DNA of 64,000 nt from Ophioceras dolichostomum. Its lineage: Eukaryota > Ascomycota > Sordariomycetes > Magnaporthales > Ophioceraceae. Under the pieces are notes generated by a model. That model was not told where the DNA came from. It made no database searches and saw only the letters and a program-made list of their open reading frames with translations. The stretch spans positions 62,001 to 126,000 of the forward strand of contig PYST01000063.1 of assembly GCA_003049485.1 (NCBI GenBank). The letters are read 5' to 3'. The position numbers were made by a program, and so were the translations under genes. Positions 12,779-24,601 of this stretch are shown here, one piece after another (the first letter of the stretch is position 1; each line of letters opens with the position of its first letter).

Positions 12779-14492
12779 TCACAGGTTCTTGGACTGCAGC
12801 TTCTTCAACCTCGTCGCACCCTCGAACAGGCCCCTGTCCACAGCAGCCGCGACGGTCAGAGTGCCGCCCAGAATGGCGCACAGGCCCGTCAGGAAGCCGG
12901 CGAACGTCTTGGGCCGCTCCTCGCGGTTGATGACCTTCATCGGGGAGATATCCTGCGAGAGGGTAGGTGGTTATGACGAGTCAGTTTGCATGGTCGTATA
13001 AAGCAACAGCGTCCGGGTGCATACGTTTCAATCGGGTGGTGAGAGACTACGGCTACACGACAGCGATATTAGGGCGGGGGCGGGGGCGGGGGCGGCGACA
13101 CGAGGGAAAAAAGAGCCTACATATGAGAAGAACACGCCAGGGATACCACCCCTCGAGTGCAGACGCTCCTGGTGACCCTCGGCAGCATCATCGCCGCCCG
13201 CCAGGCTGCGCTTGTGGCTGGTGACGGAGAACTGGTGGGTCTCGATGCTGCCGTCGGGCGAGAAGCCGTACGTGCCGAGCGCGCGGGCGTCGCCGCCCTC
13301 CTCGCGGGTCACCCGTCCCGCGCGCTTCTCCCAGCCCAGGGGCAGGTACGAGGTCGGCACGATCTTGACGAAGTACATGAAGTTGAAGTTTGGGTCGTCG
13401 GTGGCCTGCGTGACGCCGTCGAGCGGGTTGTTGTAGTGGTTCGTCCAGGGCAGGGCCTTGTCCCCTCCCAGGCGCTTCTGGATCGCGGGGGGCAGCTGCG
13501 GGCCGAAGCGCAGCGAGTGGATCGTGTGCGTGAAGGAGTGCCCCCCGTCCACGGGCGTGTCCCAGTAGTTCTTGAGGTCGTGCACGTGCATGTTGCCGTT
13601 GCTGAAGCTTCGCCCCGGAGCCAGGTGGAAGTTGCCGATGACCTTGTTGACGCGCAGGCTGCCCACGACGCGGCACCCTTCCTGGCGCTGCTCGTCTAGG
13701 CGCTCGGCGTAGTGCTCGCGCAGGCACTGCTCAACGTTCTCGCCGCGGCCGAACGCCCACGACGCCTGCGCGTAGGCCTCGCGCACCTCGTCGCACGTGT
13801 TGCAGCAGCCGGCCTTGACGGCATTGGGAGGGGCCGGCGCGCCGTAGCAGGGGCCGCAGTAGTTGGGGTCGAGGTGCGTGGCGGCATCCTCGTCCGCGTG
13901 CAGCGACAGCGCCTTGGTGTCGATCACGCCGCCGCCCTCGGACAGGGGCCGCAGCCGCTCCTTGACCACGCCGTGCTGAACGCCGTGCTGCTGCTCGCCC
14001 GACACGTCCATCACGTCGAGCGTCAGCAGCTCGCACGGCACCCGGGGGAAGGTGATGTTCAAGTGGATTTCCATCCGGTCGCCTGGAAGAGGGGAAGCAA
14101 TGGGGGAGACACTGGTCAGCGCGAGCTCGAGATCTACCAACGACCAGCCAAGAGTTGCATGCGCCGAGACATACACAGCAGTTGGGAGGGGGAGAGGGAG
14201 CGAGAAGGAGAGAGGGAGCGAGAGGGAGAGAGGGAGCGAGAGGGAGAGAGGGAGAGAGCGAAGAGGGTTTCGCATGCGCGAGAGCAGAGTCCATCATACC
14301 TCGACTTTTATCTACAATGAGCTCCGGGTGTATCGCTATCCTCCGGTAGTCAAGCCATTCTCCCCAGGCTAGGTATAGCACCACCACCAGCGAGACGATC
14401 GTGACGATCCCTCCCGACGTAGTCCTGATCCTCGCATCCTCGACAGTCTTTGTGAAGGCGTCTAGCCTTGTAAACCTCGATTTGGGCGGCAT
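12779..14492 (-). CDS. ERV46: ER-Golgi COPII vesicle cargo receptor Erv46/ERGIC3
   Basis: Erv46 pairs with Erv41 to retrieve or sort cargo between ER and Golgi. Exons are 14300-14492, 13121-14082 and 12779-12952; introns are 217 and 168 bp. Junctions read KSRG/DRMEIHLN and GVFFSY/DISPMKVINRE, both family signatures, and the product is 442 aa. Visible features: cytosolic N-terminus with FTRLDAFTKT; first membrane span about residues 26-46; a large lumenal domain with the cysteine cluster CGPCYG...GCCNTC; a second span near the C-terminus (TFAGFLTGLCAILGG); a short basic tail KKLQSKNL. The second intron has an unusual GTAGGC donor and a C-rich body (G-rich on +); the first carries an 18-bp minisatellite. 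Start ATG at 14492. Confidence 0.95.
13072..13095 (+). repeat. G-rich tract in ERV46 intron 2, possible G-quadruplex
   Basis: Consecutive runs of three to five G separated by single C residues lie on the + strand, opposite to the ERV46 coding sense. Four or more G-runs in 24 bases satisfy the usual quadruplex pattern. It is within the intron 12953-13120. Confidence 0.5.
14193..14260. repeat. 18-bp purine minisatellite in ERV46 intron 1
   Basis: About three and a half copies of an 18-base purine unit (AGGGAGCGAGAGGGAGAG, small variations) lie within the intron 14083-14299. Copy number is likely to vary between strains. Confidence 0.7.
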
Positions 14493-15667
14493 CGTGTTGT
14501 AGATGCCCCGTGGTTATGAAGACGGCGACGGCAACAGCAACAGCAACCCCGCACTCGCGGCTCCGTGGGTCGTGTGTCCTTGCTCTTCGCTCTGTGCCAA
14601 CCTGCTTGTTCGCAGACAAGAAGAGCTCGCTCGCAAAATCTCTCGGCAGAAATCCGGGTGGGTGTTGGGCGGCTGAAGTTTAGGAAGGGAGAAGAGAAAA
14701 AAAAGAACAAAAATTATGAATTCAAGAAATGCAGCCGATATCAATTGACACCCATTAGGAAAACAATTGGGCCCCCTAGACGAACGAAATAAGGAAGAAG
14801 GGGGGAAAAAAAAAGTTCTAGTAAGGGGGGGTACCGTTGCTGTACTTGTTGAAAGTTCAGGTCCTCGAACCTCACAATTGCGGCTTGAGGCCACTTCACC
14901 AGTTTCCCGTGTCGTCAGCCACTGGATCGCTGGACCCTGCGCTAGCTTGAACGCTTTCGCTTGTCTGGATCGTTAGCCGCACACGTGGGTGATCCGGTTT
15001 TGGGTGGCTCGGGCCAACATCGACCGGGGTGTTTGGTTTCTGATGACTGATGAATGATGACCAGCTCCAGGGTTAGGGTTAGACTATGAGTGACAACCAG
15101 ACGTCTTTTCTGCAGTCAATTTGAAGATGCGCGCCCTTGGTCTAACGACATCTCCAATCGACAGAAAGTACCAAAGATTCCACAGAAAAAGGCCATATTC
15201 AGCGTTCCCGAACAGCATGGTCCTTCGTGCTACTACAAATAAGGAAGGTAAGTTCAAGAGGTATGCACATCCGGAGGATAGGATGCGATACCCGACTCCG
15301 AGACGACGTGGTGAGTTGTAAGCCGTGAGTCACAATTGGTCTGTAAATGAAAGGGGAACCCTCCTATATGTACCGTACGCGGATCGGACCTTTTGTATGC
15401 CCTCTACAACTCCTGGGGAAGACCACTTCATACGCTTATGGAGAGGCATCACGACAACTCGTTACAAGTTTCCACCGAGACAGCCAAAGGGCTATTGATC
15501 GAGCAGTTAGAACAAGATCCCGAACAGGAACCCAAGACCAACACAACGCCAACAGGGAGATCCTTGTTCTCATCATCAACAGACATCAACCCGAGATTCC
15601 AAGACCAATTACACGCCAAACCTCACTCACTCACTCACTCATATATCACCCCATTCCACAACCCACA
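14493..15667. other. Divergent intergenic region ERV46 / GNAT
   Basis: No supported gene. The region holds the promoters of the leftward ERV46 and the rightward acetyltransferase genes. A two-copy telomere-type repeat lies at 15069-15082. The 5' leader just before 15668 is CA/CT-rich with (ACTC)n, a common fungal leader composition. Confidence 0.55.
15069..15082 (+). promoter_or_regulatory. Interstitial TTAGGG repeat
   Basis: AGGGTTAGGGTTAG is slightly more than two units of the filamentous-fungus telomere repeat in an intergenic region. Such short arrays can bind TRF/Tbf1-like Myb factors upstream of genes. With only two units it could also be chance. Confidence 0.35.
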
Positions 15668-16432
15668 ATGGCCTCAACCGAACCCCCCTCCGGCCCCCAC
15701 GGCCCCCCCTACCTCCTCCCAGACGGCACCCCCGGCCCCGAGCCCATCGCGGTCCACCCGCTCTTCATCCTCCGGCCCTACCACGCCTCCGACATCCCCA
15801 GCATCCAGCTCATGACCGACGACGCGTCCGTCGTGCGCTTCATGACCCTCAACATAGCGTTCCCCTACACGCTCGAGCACGCCACGAACTGGTTCGGCAT
15901 CGCCTCGGCTCCCCACTCCCTATCCTACGCCATCTGCTGTCCCGTCCCCATTACCTCTACCTCTACCTCCTCTACTACTACTGCTACTACTTCCCCTTCT
16001 TCTTCTGGGACTGAGAGCAGTGGCAGTGGCAGTGGTCAGGCTGCTGGTGCTGGTGCTGCGTACGGCTACGACTACGTCGGGGCAATCGGCTTCAAGCTGC
16101 CGCCAGACCTCGCCCCCGAGGAGGCGCACAAGGCCGAGTGCTTCGAGCTGGGCTACCTCCTCGGCAAGCCTCACTGGGGCAAGGGCATCATGTCGGCCGC
16201 GACCGTGGAGATCACAAAGTGGGTGTTCCGAAAGTTCCCCGCGCTGAAGAGGGTGGAGGGCCTCTTCTACGACGGCAACGTCGCGAGCGGCAAGGTCCTG
16301 GAGAAGGCCGGGTACGAGTTCGTCGAGACCAGACCCAAATTCGCGAAGGACCGGTTCGGGACGGTTGTGGATGTGCATGTTTGGAGGATGGATCGTGAGA
16401 AATGCGTTGCTGCTGGTGCGGGATCGTCATAG
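15668..16432 (+). CDS. GNAT N-acetyltransferase, RimJ/RimL-like
   Basis: Single exon, 254 aa, start ATG at 15668 in a CA-rich leader. The N-terminal half has the LRPYHASDIPSI string typical of the first strand and helix of RimL-type GNAT enzymes; the acetyl-CoA region appears as GYLLGKPHWGKGIMSAA (about residues 155-175), followed by N-x-x-S-G-K-V-L-E-K-A-G-Y, the usual final helix motif. Enzymes of this type acetylate amino groups of proteins or small molecules; the substrate cannot be read from sequence. Residues 95-131 are a Ser/Thr/Gly/Ala-rich insert between the two halves, encoded by repetitive triplets, and are probably a disordered loop. Confidence 0.85.
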   Translation: MASTEPPSGPHGPPYLLPDGTPGPEPIAVHPLFILRPYHASDIPSIQLMTDDASVVRFMTLNIAFPYTLEHATNWFGIASAPHSLSYAICCPVPITSTSTSSTTTATTSPSSSGTESSGSGSGQAAGAGAAYGYDYVGAIGFKLPPDLAPEEAHKAECFELGYLLGKPHWGKGIMSAATVEITKWVFRKFPALKRVEGLFYDGNVASGKVLEKAGYEFVETRPKFAKDRFGTVVDVHVWRMDREKCVAAGAGSS

Positions 16433-16816
16433 ACGACTGGTGAGGCAGCTGGGTACCTAGCTACTACCTGGAGCATTAGTGTCTGTCTGTCCGGGCAATC
16501 CGAAGGAGAATCAGGGGCAAGGCGATGAGGAGAGAACCCGCCTGTGCAGGAGTGAGGAACTCTTAAAGCAAGCAGTCATCATTACGCTTTTCTCATTAAT
16601 CGTCATATATAACATGAAATATGAACTAGATAGATGCAAGGATATATAGTCCGTCCGGAAAACAAAGAAAGCATCTCTCGCTAGCTCGCTCGCTATCATA
16701 GAGCGCCATCATCATCATCCATCAACCCCCTTCCATCTCCTTCCCCTTTCCAACCAACCTACTCCCTTGAGAACCCTTCTCAACCTCCCTCTTTTTTCTC
16801 TCTCTCTCTCTCTCAC
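16433..16816. other. Short convergent intergenic region GNAT / trehalase
   Basis: The 3' ends of two converging genes share 384 bp. It contains a (CT)n run at about 16797-16814 just beyond the trehalase stop and no coding signal. Confidence 0.6.
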
Positions 16817-18153
16817 TCAAACAACATCCCTCCCCCACAACCTCCCCTCTCTAGCCAAATCCCTCTTCGCAGCCCTCCTCCCAAACGGTTTAATCCACGC
16901 CGCATCAACAGGGTGGATCTCCACCGCGCTCCTCTGCCCCATACTCCTCTTCGCAGCAGCACCACCACCACCACCATGAACGTTCGCCGCCGTAATATTC
17001 CCACAATCCGGCCTCCTCAGCCTACTCCCAAACGTATCCGCGACCCACAACAACACCCCATTCGTCCACCCGAACCCCTCCACAACCTCATACTCCCCGC
17101 CCTCCCCCGCTCTGTTCGTCGCGTTATCGCTATACTTCTCAAACATGATCCCCGTGTCCTCCGGCGTCAGCCCCTGCAGCTGCGGCGTCAGGCTCGTGCT
17201 GCCCCCCGTAGCATACCACGTGCAGAACGTCGAGTCGAGGTACCGCTGCCCCAGCCTCAGCGCCAGGTCCTGCACGTCGCGCCACGACGCGTCCCCCTCG
17301 CCGAACGTCGCGGGCGTGCGCGTCAGGCCGTTCATCAGGACGTGCATCAGGGGAGGCCAGACGTTCGGCTCGTCCCACTGCTGGCCCGTCCTGTAGTTCG
17401 TGGCGGGTATGGCTCCCCCCTTGAGGCGCAGCATGGCGTCGACGCGGGCGTAGGCCTTCTTCACGGCCAGCGGGTTCGCCTTCAGGTACGACGGCGCCGC
17501 GCCCAGCCAGAACGGGTAGAACTGCCCCACGTGGAAGAACACCTGCTGTCCCGTCGGCGCGTCTGCCGTCTCCGCTGTGGTGGCGTCCGCGTCCGCGGGT
17601 ATGAACCTGTGTTGCGACGAGGACGTCAGGTTGTAGTCGAAGTAGCTCCACAGCGTCTCGTTCCAGAACACGGCGTGCATGGCCTCGCTGCGCGCCGCCG
17701 CCAGGGCGCTCCATCGGGCCGCCGCGGTAGTGTTTCCAGTCGTCGCGAGGAAGGACGCGATGGCGACCTCGTTGGCGTAGAGGATCGAGTTGAGCTCGAC
17801 GGGCACCAGGTTGTTGGTGTTGAGCGACCGGAGCGGGAAGTAGTTGTCGCGCGCGGCGTCGTCCGGCGTCTTGAGCCAGCGCGTGCTGTAGTCCCAGCCG
17901 GACTCGGCGCCCGTCGCGAGCTGCGCGTAGAGGGCCGCCTTCTCGGCCTCGTTGAAGGGGCCCGGGTTCTCGGGGTAGATGATGCCCGTCGTGGGGGAGT
18001 AGTACGAGTGGTTGTTGGCCGTGATGTAGTCTTCGCGGAAGGACTCGGGGCGGGGCTGCGTGTTTGTTACGGAGTATCTTACAAGGGGGAAGAGAAAGGG
18101 AAGTACGGGTTAGCTGAGTGCCCGGTTTGTTCAGCAGCACTACGACTAGAAGT

Positions 18154-18195
<42 letters not shown>

Positions 18196-19338
18196 NNNNN
18201 NNNNNNNTGAAGAGAGGCTGAGGTGAGAAAAGTGACGCCTCTGTCCCGTTCCCCTAGGTATTCTAACTCACCTCTGTAGAGTGTAGGTCTTCCCACCCGC
18301 CGCGACGATGTTCACAGACCGATTGTTGATGAAGAAGTCATGCTCCTTGATCAGCAACGGGATAGCGCGCTCCAAGATGCTCGTGTCGTTGGTGTGCTCG
18401 ACGTAGATGCGCACCATCTGCGACAGCAGGGGAGGCTGCGACCTGTTGAGGTAGTAGACGCGCGCGCCGTTGGGGATGAAGCCGATGGTGTCGATGAAGT
18501 CCAGGAAGTTCTCGATCGTGTTCTTGGAGATCTCCACGAACGCGCCGCCGGTGCGGAGCAGGCCCTCGACGATCCAGTACGAGTCCCAGTAGTACGGCTC
18601 CCGGAAGCGACCCCCCGCGACCACGAAGGTGCGGTTGACGGGGATGAAGCTGTTGGCGCACCCGCTGCATGACGTGCCCGACCCCTTGTAGCGCCGCGTC
18701 AGGGACGGCCAGATCTGGATCACCTTGCTGACGAACTCGCTGACCACGGTGTCGTTGACCTTGCTGAGGAATGTCGGGGCCGTTCGGAGCTCGGAGGCGG
18801 GCAGTTCCTCCAGCTCCCCGCCCGCCTGCGCGAAGTTTTCCTTGAGGAAGGCGTTCAGCGCCGTGTTGTTGGTTATGGGCTTCGGGAGCTGGTTGAAGGC
18901 TGCGATGACCTCGTCCACTGGCTTGATGGTGGGCCTGTAGGTATCATTCTGTCAGAGAAGAGTCTCTCGATATCCTAGGGAATTTGCGAGATGTAGGGTA
19001 GCCCCGTGTGCCACGCATGGAAGCGGGTGCTATCTGTTCGATTTGGTAGTGAATTTGGGTAGCTGGCTCTATTCAAGGCACGGGGCACGGGGCACGGCAC
19101 CCGCTGCGAAGGCGCGAGGGAGGGATCGGGTGACTAGGATCCGGAGGACCTACATATCAACGAAGGTCTTGGAGTCCGTAAACGGAGAGGCGAGCTCGAC
19201 CTCCTTGAGCAGGTCGCCCCGGCAGTAGATCAGCGAGTCGCATGGCGTCACGGTGGTGCCATTGACGTATATGGCACTGACAACCGAGCTCGAGGCTGCC
19301 ACTGCCACCGCGGCCACGTACAGCCGTAGAGGGGCCAT
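16817..19338 (-). CDS. Secreted GH37 trehalase
   Basis: Hydrolyses trehalose to two glucose molecules. Exons 19154-19338, 18272-18934 and 16817-18077 give 702 aa; introns are 219 bp (18935-19153) and 194 bp (18078-18271, contains an assembly gap). The first junction reads KTFVDM/PTIKPVDEV. Residues 1-22 form a signal peptide ending SVVSA. GH37 signatures are present: GGRFREPYYWDSY near 169 and QWDEPNVWPP near 514; the ESGWDYSTRW string near 340 carries the expected acid Asp and EKYSDNA further on the expected base Glu. Several N-x-S/T sites fit a glycosylated extracellular enzyme, as in the N. crassa tre-1 class. The tail after FGWTNGV is longer and basic (KRDLAREGRLWGRDVV). Upstream GTG at 19356 was rejected as start. 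Confidence 0.92.
18154..18207. repeat. Poly-G tract followed by 12-N assembly gap (intronic)
   Basis: A run of 42 G (18154-18195) is followed by 12 N (18196-18207). It lies inside the second trehalase intron, so the coding sequence is unaffected. The true tract length is unknown. Confidence 0.95.
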
Positions 19339-21947
19339 GATCGGTGCCGCCCACACAGGCGCGATGTGCTTGTCTTCTGGACGCGGTTTTCGGGCTGGTA
19401 GGTAGACAGGACCCTTATGTACCTTGCTTGGCGGCGGAATTCCCAGTTAAGCTTTGAGGCAATGAGTGTGGAAGACGAAGCCACGAGGCTTGCTGAAGCT
19501 CAAGCTCAAGCTCCCTCCTGCGAAGATCGGACGGGAGAGCGAACGAGTGGTGACGAACGAGGAGGGGAGGGGGGAGAACAAGGAACGAACGAGGAGAGGG
19601 AACGGACGAAGACATCGGATCGTCCTTTTTATTTATTTACCCATCGCAAAGGTAGGGTGATGCAAAGGCAGGGTCCCCTCCTTCCCCGCATGGTGCCCTC
19701 CTTCGCTCATTGTATTAATTAACAAGAAATTCATAATAAGAACCGTACCCGGTGAATTGGCCCGTGGACCGAGGGGAGCAGGGAGAACAGAGCAGGGAGG
19801 GAGGGGTTGACTGGATCGTGACTGGAAGAAAAACGCGGGCCAAGCCCAACGGAAGCCTGCAAGCCTGCTTCTTGGTCAGAAGCGAGGGGAGGAGGATGAA
19901 GGCAAAACAAAAAAAAGTACATCGGCCCTTGATCGGCCTGCCAGTCTCTTGCGAAACTTCCCCGCAGATGAAGCCATCGCGCTGGATGCAGCTGGTGGCT
20001 TGCTGGTCTGCCACCTGCGTATGCACTCTATGATAGAGGGGGAGAGGCGGGGAAGAAGATGGAGAAGAGAAGAGAAGGGGGTGGGCAGGGATCGCCGTTG
20101 GTAACTGCTCTGGTACGGGTGACGATCCGGGCCCATGCAAGTTTGTTCGGTCTGCAAGCTTGGATGGATGGAGCCTTGCCATTACGTATGTGCGGCCAAA
20201 GCTGCACACGCCGTCGTCCGGTCTCTGTCACTGGTCAATGGCATGTAGTGGTCTCTGGTTGTTGAGACGTGCAACTGCGCCAATGTACCTGTATGCCTTG
20301 GCCTTTGGTCTTACATTCTCCAAGACAGTCGGTGATGGGGCATCATGGTACCACTTGGCCCAGCCACCAGGAAAAGCTCATGTGGCTAATAGAATCCTGA
20401 CCAACTGGTATTTGGAGAAGGAAGGGGGGCCGGGAGGGGAAAAAAAAGAGCCAAAAATGAAACTCGTAAGGACTCGAAAGCGGGGGAGAAGCTTGGTCTC
20501 TCCAACTTCCTGTTCTGGTACCAATGTAGCTTTCCAAAGGGCCGATCCACGGTCCGTCGTCGAGCGGTTTTTTCATGTTTCTTTTCTTTCGACGCAACAC
20601 ATGACCTGCACGCTGCGGTGCTCCTCCATAGCTCGGGCGACCGTCGCTGAGTGTGGCGCCCGTGCCAAGAGCTCGAGGTACCAGACAGCACAGCTCAGGC
20701 TGTGGTAGCTCTTAGGCTTTCTTTCCATGCACGATCCGATCTGCGAGAGCCATCAAGCAGGGCTTCGGGCAACACCGATAGTCGAAAAGGGAAAGCGAAG
20801 ACGGTTGGGTTTTCCTCAATGCTGCCTTGCCTTTCTCAGCTGGTATCTGCTCTGCAAGACGAGCTATGAGGGAGAGGACGTAAGCATGCAATTAGTCGGA
20901 ATTGGTTTAGACCGCGAGACAAAACTTCGGTGTTTTTTTCCTTACTTTCTCTCTTCCCCAGCTCCGCCTGTTCTTCTCCCAAAGAACTTCTTTTTTTTCC
21001 TTTACCCCACAGTCGGGCGGATAACTGCCGGAATAGCACCGGGCGCGGGAGGTGACGTCGTTCGACGACAGGGGTGAAGGAGGCGGGGTAAATGAGCCTT
21101 GGCCGGCCGGGACTGGTAACCATTTTCTCCCTGTCTCCTCTCTGCACAAGCTGCGCCTAAGGCGGAACTGATGATGAGGCTCGCAGAGACTGGAGGGAAA
21201 GGCGATAATGAGGGCTTTTTCGAGAGCCAGCGTTTGCTACAGAAGTAACTTAAAATTATTTGGGTCCATCGAGCTATGGAAACCTTGGAGGTAAAGAAAG
21301 CGGGCGAACTAGCCGGGCATCGCGGATTGGTTCTATATCGCCGAGATCTTTTGTGCAATGTCGATTAGCGGTGGGAGAAATGCGGAGGAACTCTGGGGTA
21401 ACATCTGCAAAAAAAGTAAAAAGTTGGAGATCATCGAGTCCACACTGGTTCGCTTCCTTCTCTGTTACCTTCACTCCACTTGGCTCGTGGACGAGATCTT
21501 CAACTACAACTGACCGCAAAATGGCCCTCCAAGTACCACGCGATCGTGTCTGTTGTGATGGGACTCGGTGATCCCGAAAGCCCACCCCGAAAGCCCAGAG
21601 TCAAAGGTATGGTCCTTCAAGTTGGTAGTCGAGAGAGGGATCGTCGCCCCGCATCCCCGCGACCACTCGTCACTCTGTTCGGCCCGTCTCTGTCACTTCT
21701 CATAGGGGACGAATAGCAAGGCTTTCTTCGGCCAATTATTATGCAATCGGGAGCCGGGAGCAGTCTTGGACCTCATGTGAGGGATAAAAAAAATTATTGT
21801 CTGCACCAGGACGAAAGGGTACAGTACTCCTCGGTAAACCTCCCGACTACCCTTTCGGGCGAATCGGCACCGTTGTGGCGGGCGGTGGTGTCCGTGAGGA
21901 GAGCTCTGGCTGGGGGGCATATTCGGGCATCATCATCATCATCATCA
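19339..21947. other. 2.6-kb intergenic region, trehalase promoter side
   Basis: No recognisable gene in six frames; open frames are short, without domain or splice support. It contains the upstream region of the leftward trehalase gene and, near 21928-21951, an (ATC)n run just past the threonine aldolase stop. Confidence 0.5.
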
Positions 21948-23439
21948 TCAACGCCGATACTGCGAGCGAGGTCCCGCCACTGTCCCGTTCGAAGCCGCCA
22001 GAGGTCCCCTCTCCTTCCCCTCCGCAATCGCCCTCTCGAACACGCGCCTCAGCCTCGGTATGACCTCGTCCCTGTTCTGGTAGATCTGGTAGTGCACGAT
22101 CAGCCTGTTATCGCGCAGCTTCACCCCTTCCTCCCTCCCGATCTCCTCGAGCCTCTCGCCCGTGACGCCCGCGGCGTCGAGGTCGATCCAGCACATGTTC
22201 GTCTGCACGGGGTAGTACGTCTTCCCCCCCAGGGCCGTCCACATCGCCTCGATCTCCTTGGCCAGCGCGTGGGACGCCTTGAGCAGGCCTCCTTCCCCGT
22301 TGGGTCCCCTCCCGAACGTCTCGTCGACGGCGACGCGCGCCGCGGCGGTGAGCACGCCGCTCTGGCGCAGGCCCCCGCCGATGGACTTGCGCACCCAGCG
22401 CGCGTGGTCGACGAGCTTTCGGGTCCCCACGAGGATGCTGCCGACGGGTGCACCCAGCCCCTTGGAGAAGCACAGGCTCACGGTGTCGAAGCAGGCCGCG
22501 TAGTCGGGAAGGCTTCCCGCTCCGGACGCGACGGCCTCCCATAACCTCGCGCCGTCGCAGTGCAGCAGCACGCCGTTATCGCGGGCGAAGGCCGAGATGC
22601 GCTGCGCCTCGGCGAGCGGCATCACCATGCCGTTCAGGGTGTTCTCGAGGCTGACGACGCGGGTTGGGCATGTGTGCACGTCGGAGTCTAGGTGGATGTT
22701 GGCCTGGACCTCCTCCAGGGTCAGGTACATCCCGTTTCTGGGGGTTACTGCCTTGATCATGGCTCCAGTGAGGGAGGAAGTACTAGATCCGAGATAGTAA
22801 GTCGCCTGATGGTCTCGAGGATGGTCTCGAATGGGAGTAGTGGGTCTGTTAGCCTGTTAGGAATATCATACCCTCCGGCCTCGTATAGATAGATATGCGA
22901 CCGGCTGTCACAGAGCACGCCATGTGGAGGCTGCGTCAAGAGAGACCGCAGCCCGAGCTGGTTGCCCATCGTGCCGGAGAGCACGAACAGTCCGGCCTCC
23001 TTTCCAGCGAGACGGGCGCAGTGCGCCTCCAACTCGTTGGTGGTCGTGTCTTCGCGCATCACATCATCCAGGAGTGTGCAGGACTGGATCGCCGCGAGCA
23101 TGGATGGTGTCGGGGTGGTCGTCACATCGCCTTTTTTTTTGGGATATCGTGGTAAGTACCTAAGCGAGCACTGGTTGAAATAGTTGAAATACAGGAGGAA
23201 GGGTTCTTCTACTCACTCCTGAAGTCGAAGCCCGCGGCGCCGCGATAGCCTATCCAGTTCTTGTTGGTGGCATTGTCGTCACCCACGGTGCCTGGGGTGT
23301 CCCACTCTGCGCCCATCGTGGATATGCTGGAGGATCTGCCTGACGAGAAAAGAGGTGGTAAAAACCGAGGTCGACTACGAAAAATATGGCTCGCTCTGGG
23401 ATGTATATGAAAAGTCGCCGTCCTCCTGATAGCACTCAT
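21948..23439 (-). CDS. GLY1: L-threonine aldolase (PLP enzyme, Gly1-type)
   Basis: Cleaves L-threonine and allo-threonine to glycine and acetaldehyde. Exons 23217-23439, 22872-23130 and 21948-22782 give 438 aa. Introns are 86 bp (23131-23216) and 89 bp (22783-22871). Junctions restore FDFR/SDVTTTPTPSML and YEAGG/TSSLTGAMIKAV, both family strings. The PLP lysine is expected at K268 in SLCFSKGLGAP; HCDGARLWEA carries the Asp and Arg contacting the cofactor. Residues 1-41 are basic and Ser/Arg-rich before MGAEWDTPG, so either a mitochondrial presequence exists or translation begins at the second Met. The first intron ends in nine A before its AG, an odd acceptor. Gene symbol follows the yeast orthologue. 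Confidence 0.92.
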
Positions 23440-24601
23440 GATGCCTCCGCCTGTGTTGAATCATGAACTATAGCTTGAGCGAAAGATAAGTGACTCCTTG
23501 CCGTCCGGCCAGAACAGGATGCACCCCACCAACCACCAGAGCGGGCAGAAGCGGGGGACGGGATTGAGATGCTTGGTACCCACTGCACGGGGAGCTCCAT
23601 TACTCGGTCTGCCGTCGGTGCCGGGGTCGATGGCTGTCCATGAGCGCCGTATCCGATCAGCTCCTTCCACATGTAAGAGGATGTCTCTTCCATCCGGGCT
23701 ATCTAGTTTTCCGTCCGGTCAGAGGAGCATCACAGTTGGTATATCTAAGACCTACTCTGTCAAGGTAAATAAATGCCTATGAAAAGTGCATCTTCAGTGT
23801 TGAGCCGGTTGATAAGAGTTTTCGCCAATCTCTCGTCTTATTAACCAAAGGCTCTCTCTTAGCCTCCCACTTTTTCTCAACTCTCGAAACTCTTTCAGAT
23901 ACTGGTGCCTGAACGTTGGGGAGTACAGAACTCTAGGCCTTTCGAAAAAGATCGATCGCACCCGGAACCCTGAGGTCGGTCGGGTTGGGCCGTGCGAGTG
24001 TGGAGGTCATCAAAACGGACTCTCTCGGTCTCTTTTCAACTCAATTCTGTTCGCAAAGCTCTCGTCGAGAGAACTTCTCATTCTCCCTGACACTCTAGGA
24101 GAACAAGCATCTGATGACGGATCAATAACCTTAATTGAAGCTCACGCCGACGCGAGGCAACGCCCATACTCAGCTGGGCTTTGATAGGGCAAATTTGTCC
24201 ATGATAGGGGAACGACCCCTGAATAACCGCTAAATTACGCCCGATGCGAGCGACAAGGATCGCTATAGGGGCTCTCATTCCGCCACATTTCACGTGATGA
24301 ATAGGCACCTGTCGCAGTCCAGTTGCATCACCAGGATTTGATTTGAGCCTCAATTCAACAGAACTGTACCCTGCGCATTAGGCAGGCAAACGTTCCAAAA
24401 GGCCTATATGCTAAACTACGAGTCTTGTTTACTCGACGCCACTCGTCGGTGACTTCATCATGAACACTTCTGCGATTTGACTGACCTTTTTTGTGCGCTG
24501 AACTTCCTCCTAGGAAGATCTCTCTGTGGTGAAGGAAGAGGAAGGGAACAGGCATGTGTGCAAAATAAGCATCCCTCACCAACTACCGAAATCGCAAAAC
24601 C
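23440..24601. other. Divergent intergenic region, threonine aldolase / GT17
   Basis: No supported gene. The stretch 23800-24350 is lower in GC, contains repeated CTCTCG/GAGAGAAC strings and a sequence faintly like a tRNA primer-binding site near 23902, but no LTR pair or retroelement protein fragment was seen. Confidence 0.45.

Noticed and set aside
16913..18226. 437-codon plus-strand open frame across the trehalase gene
   Set aside because: It is the antisense of trehalase exons with Arg/Val-rich nonsense composition and crosses the assembly gap; the trehalase motifs are decisive.
23890..23925. TGGTGCCTGAACG-like string resembling a retroelement primer-binding site
   Set aside because: No flanking LTR pair, no gag or pol fragment nearby, and match to a tRNA 3' end is imperfect.
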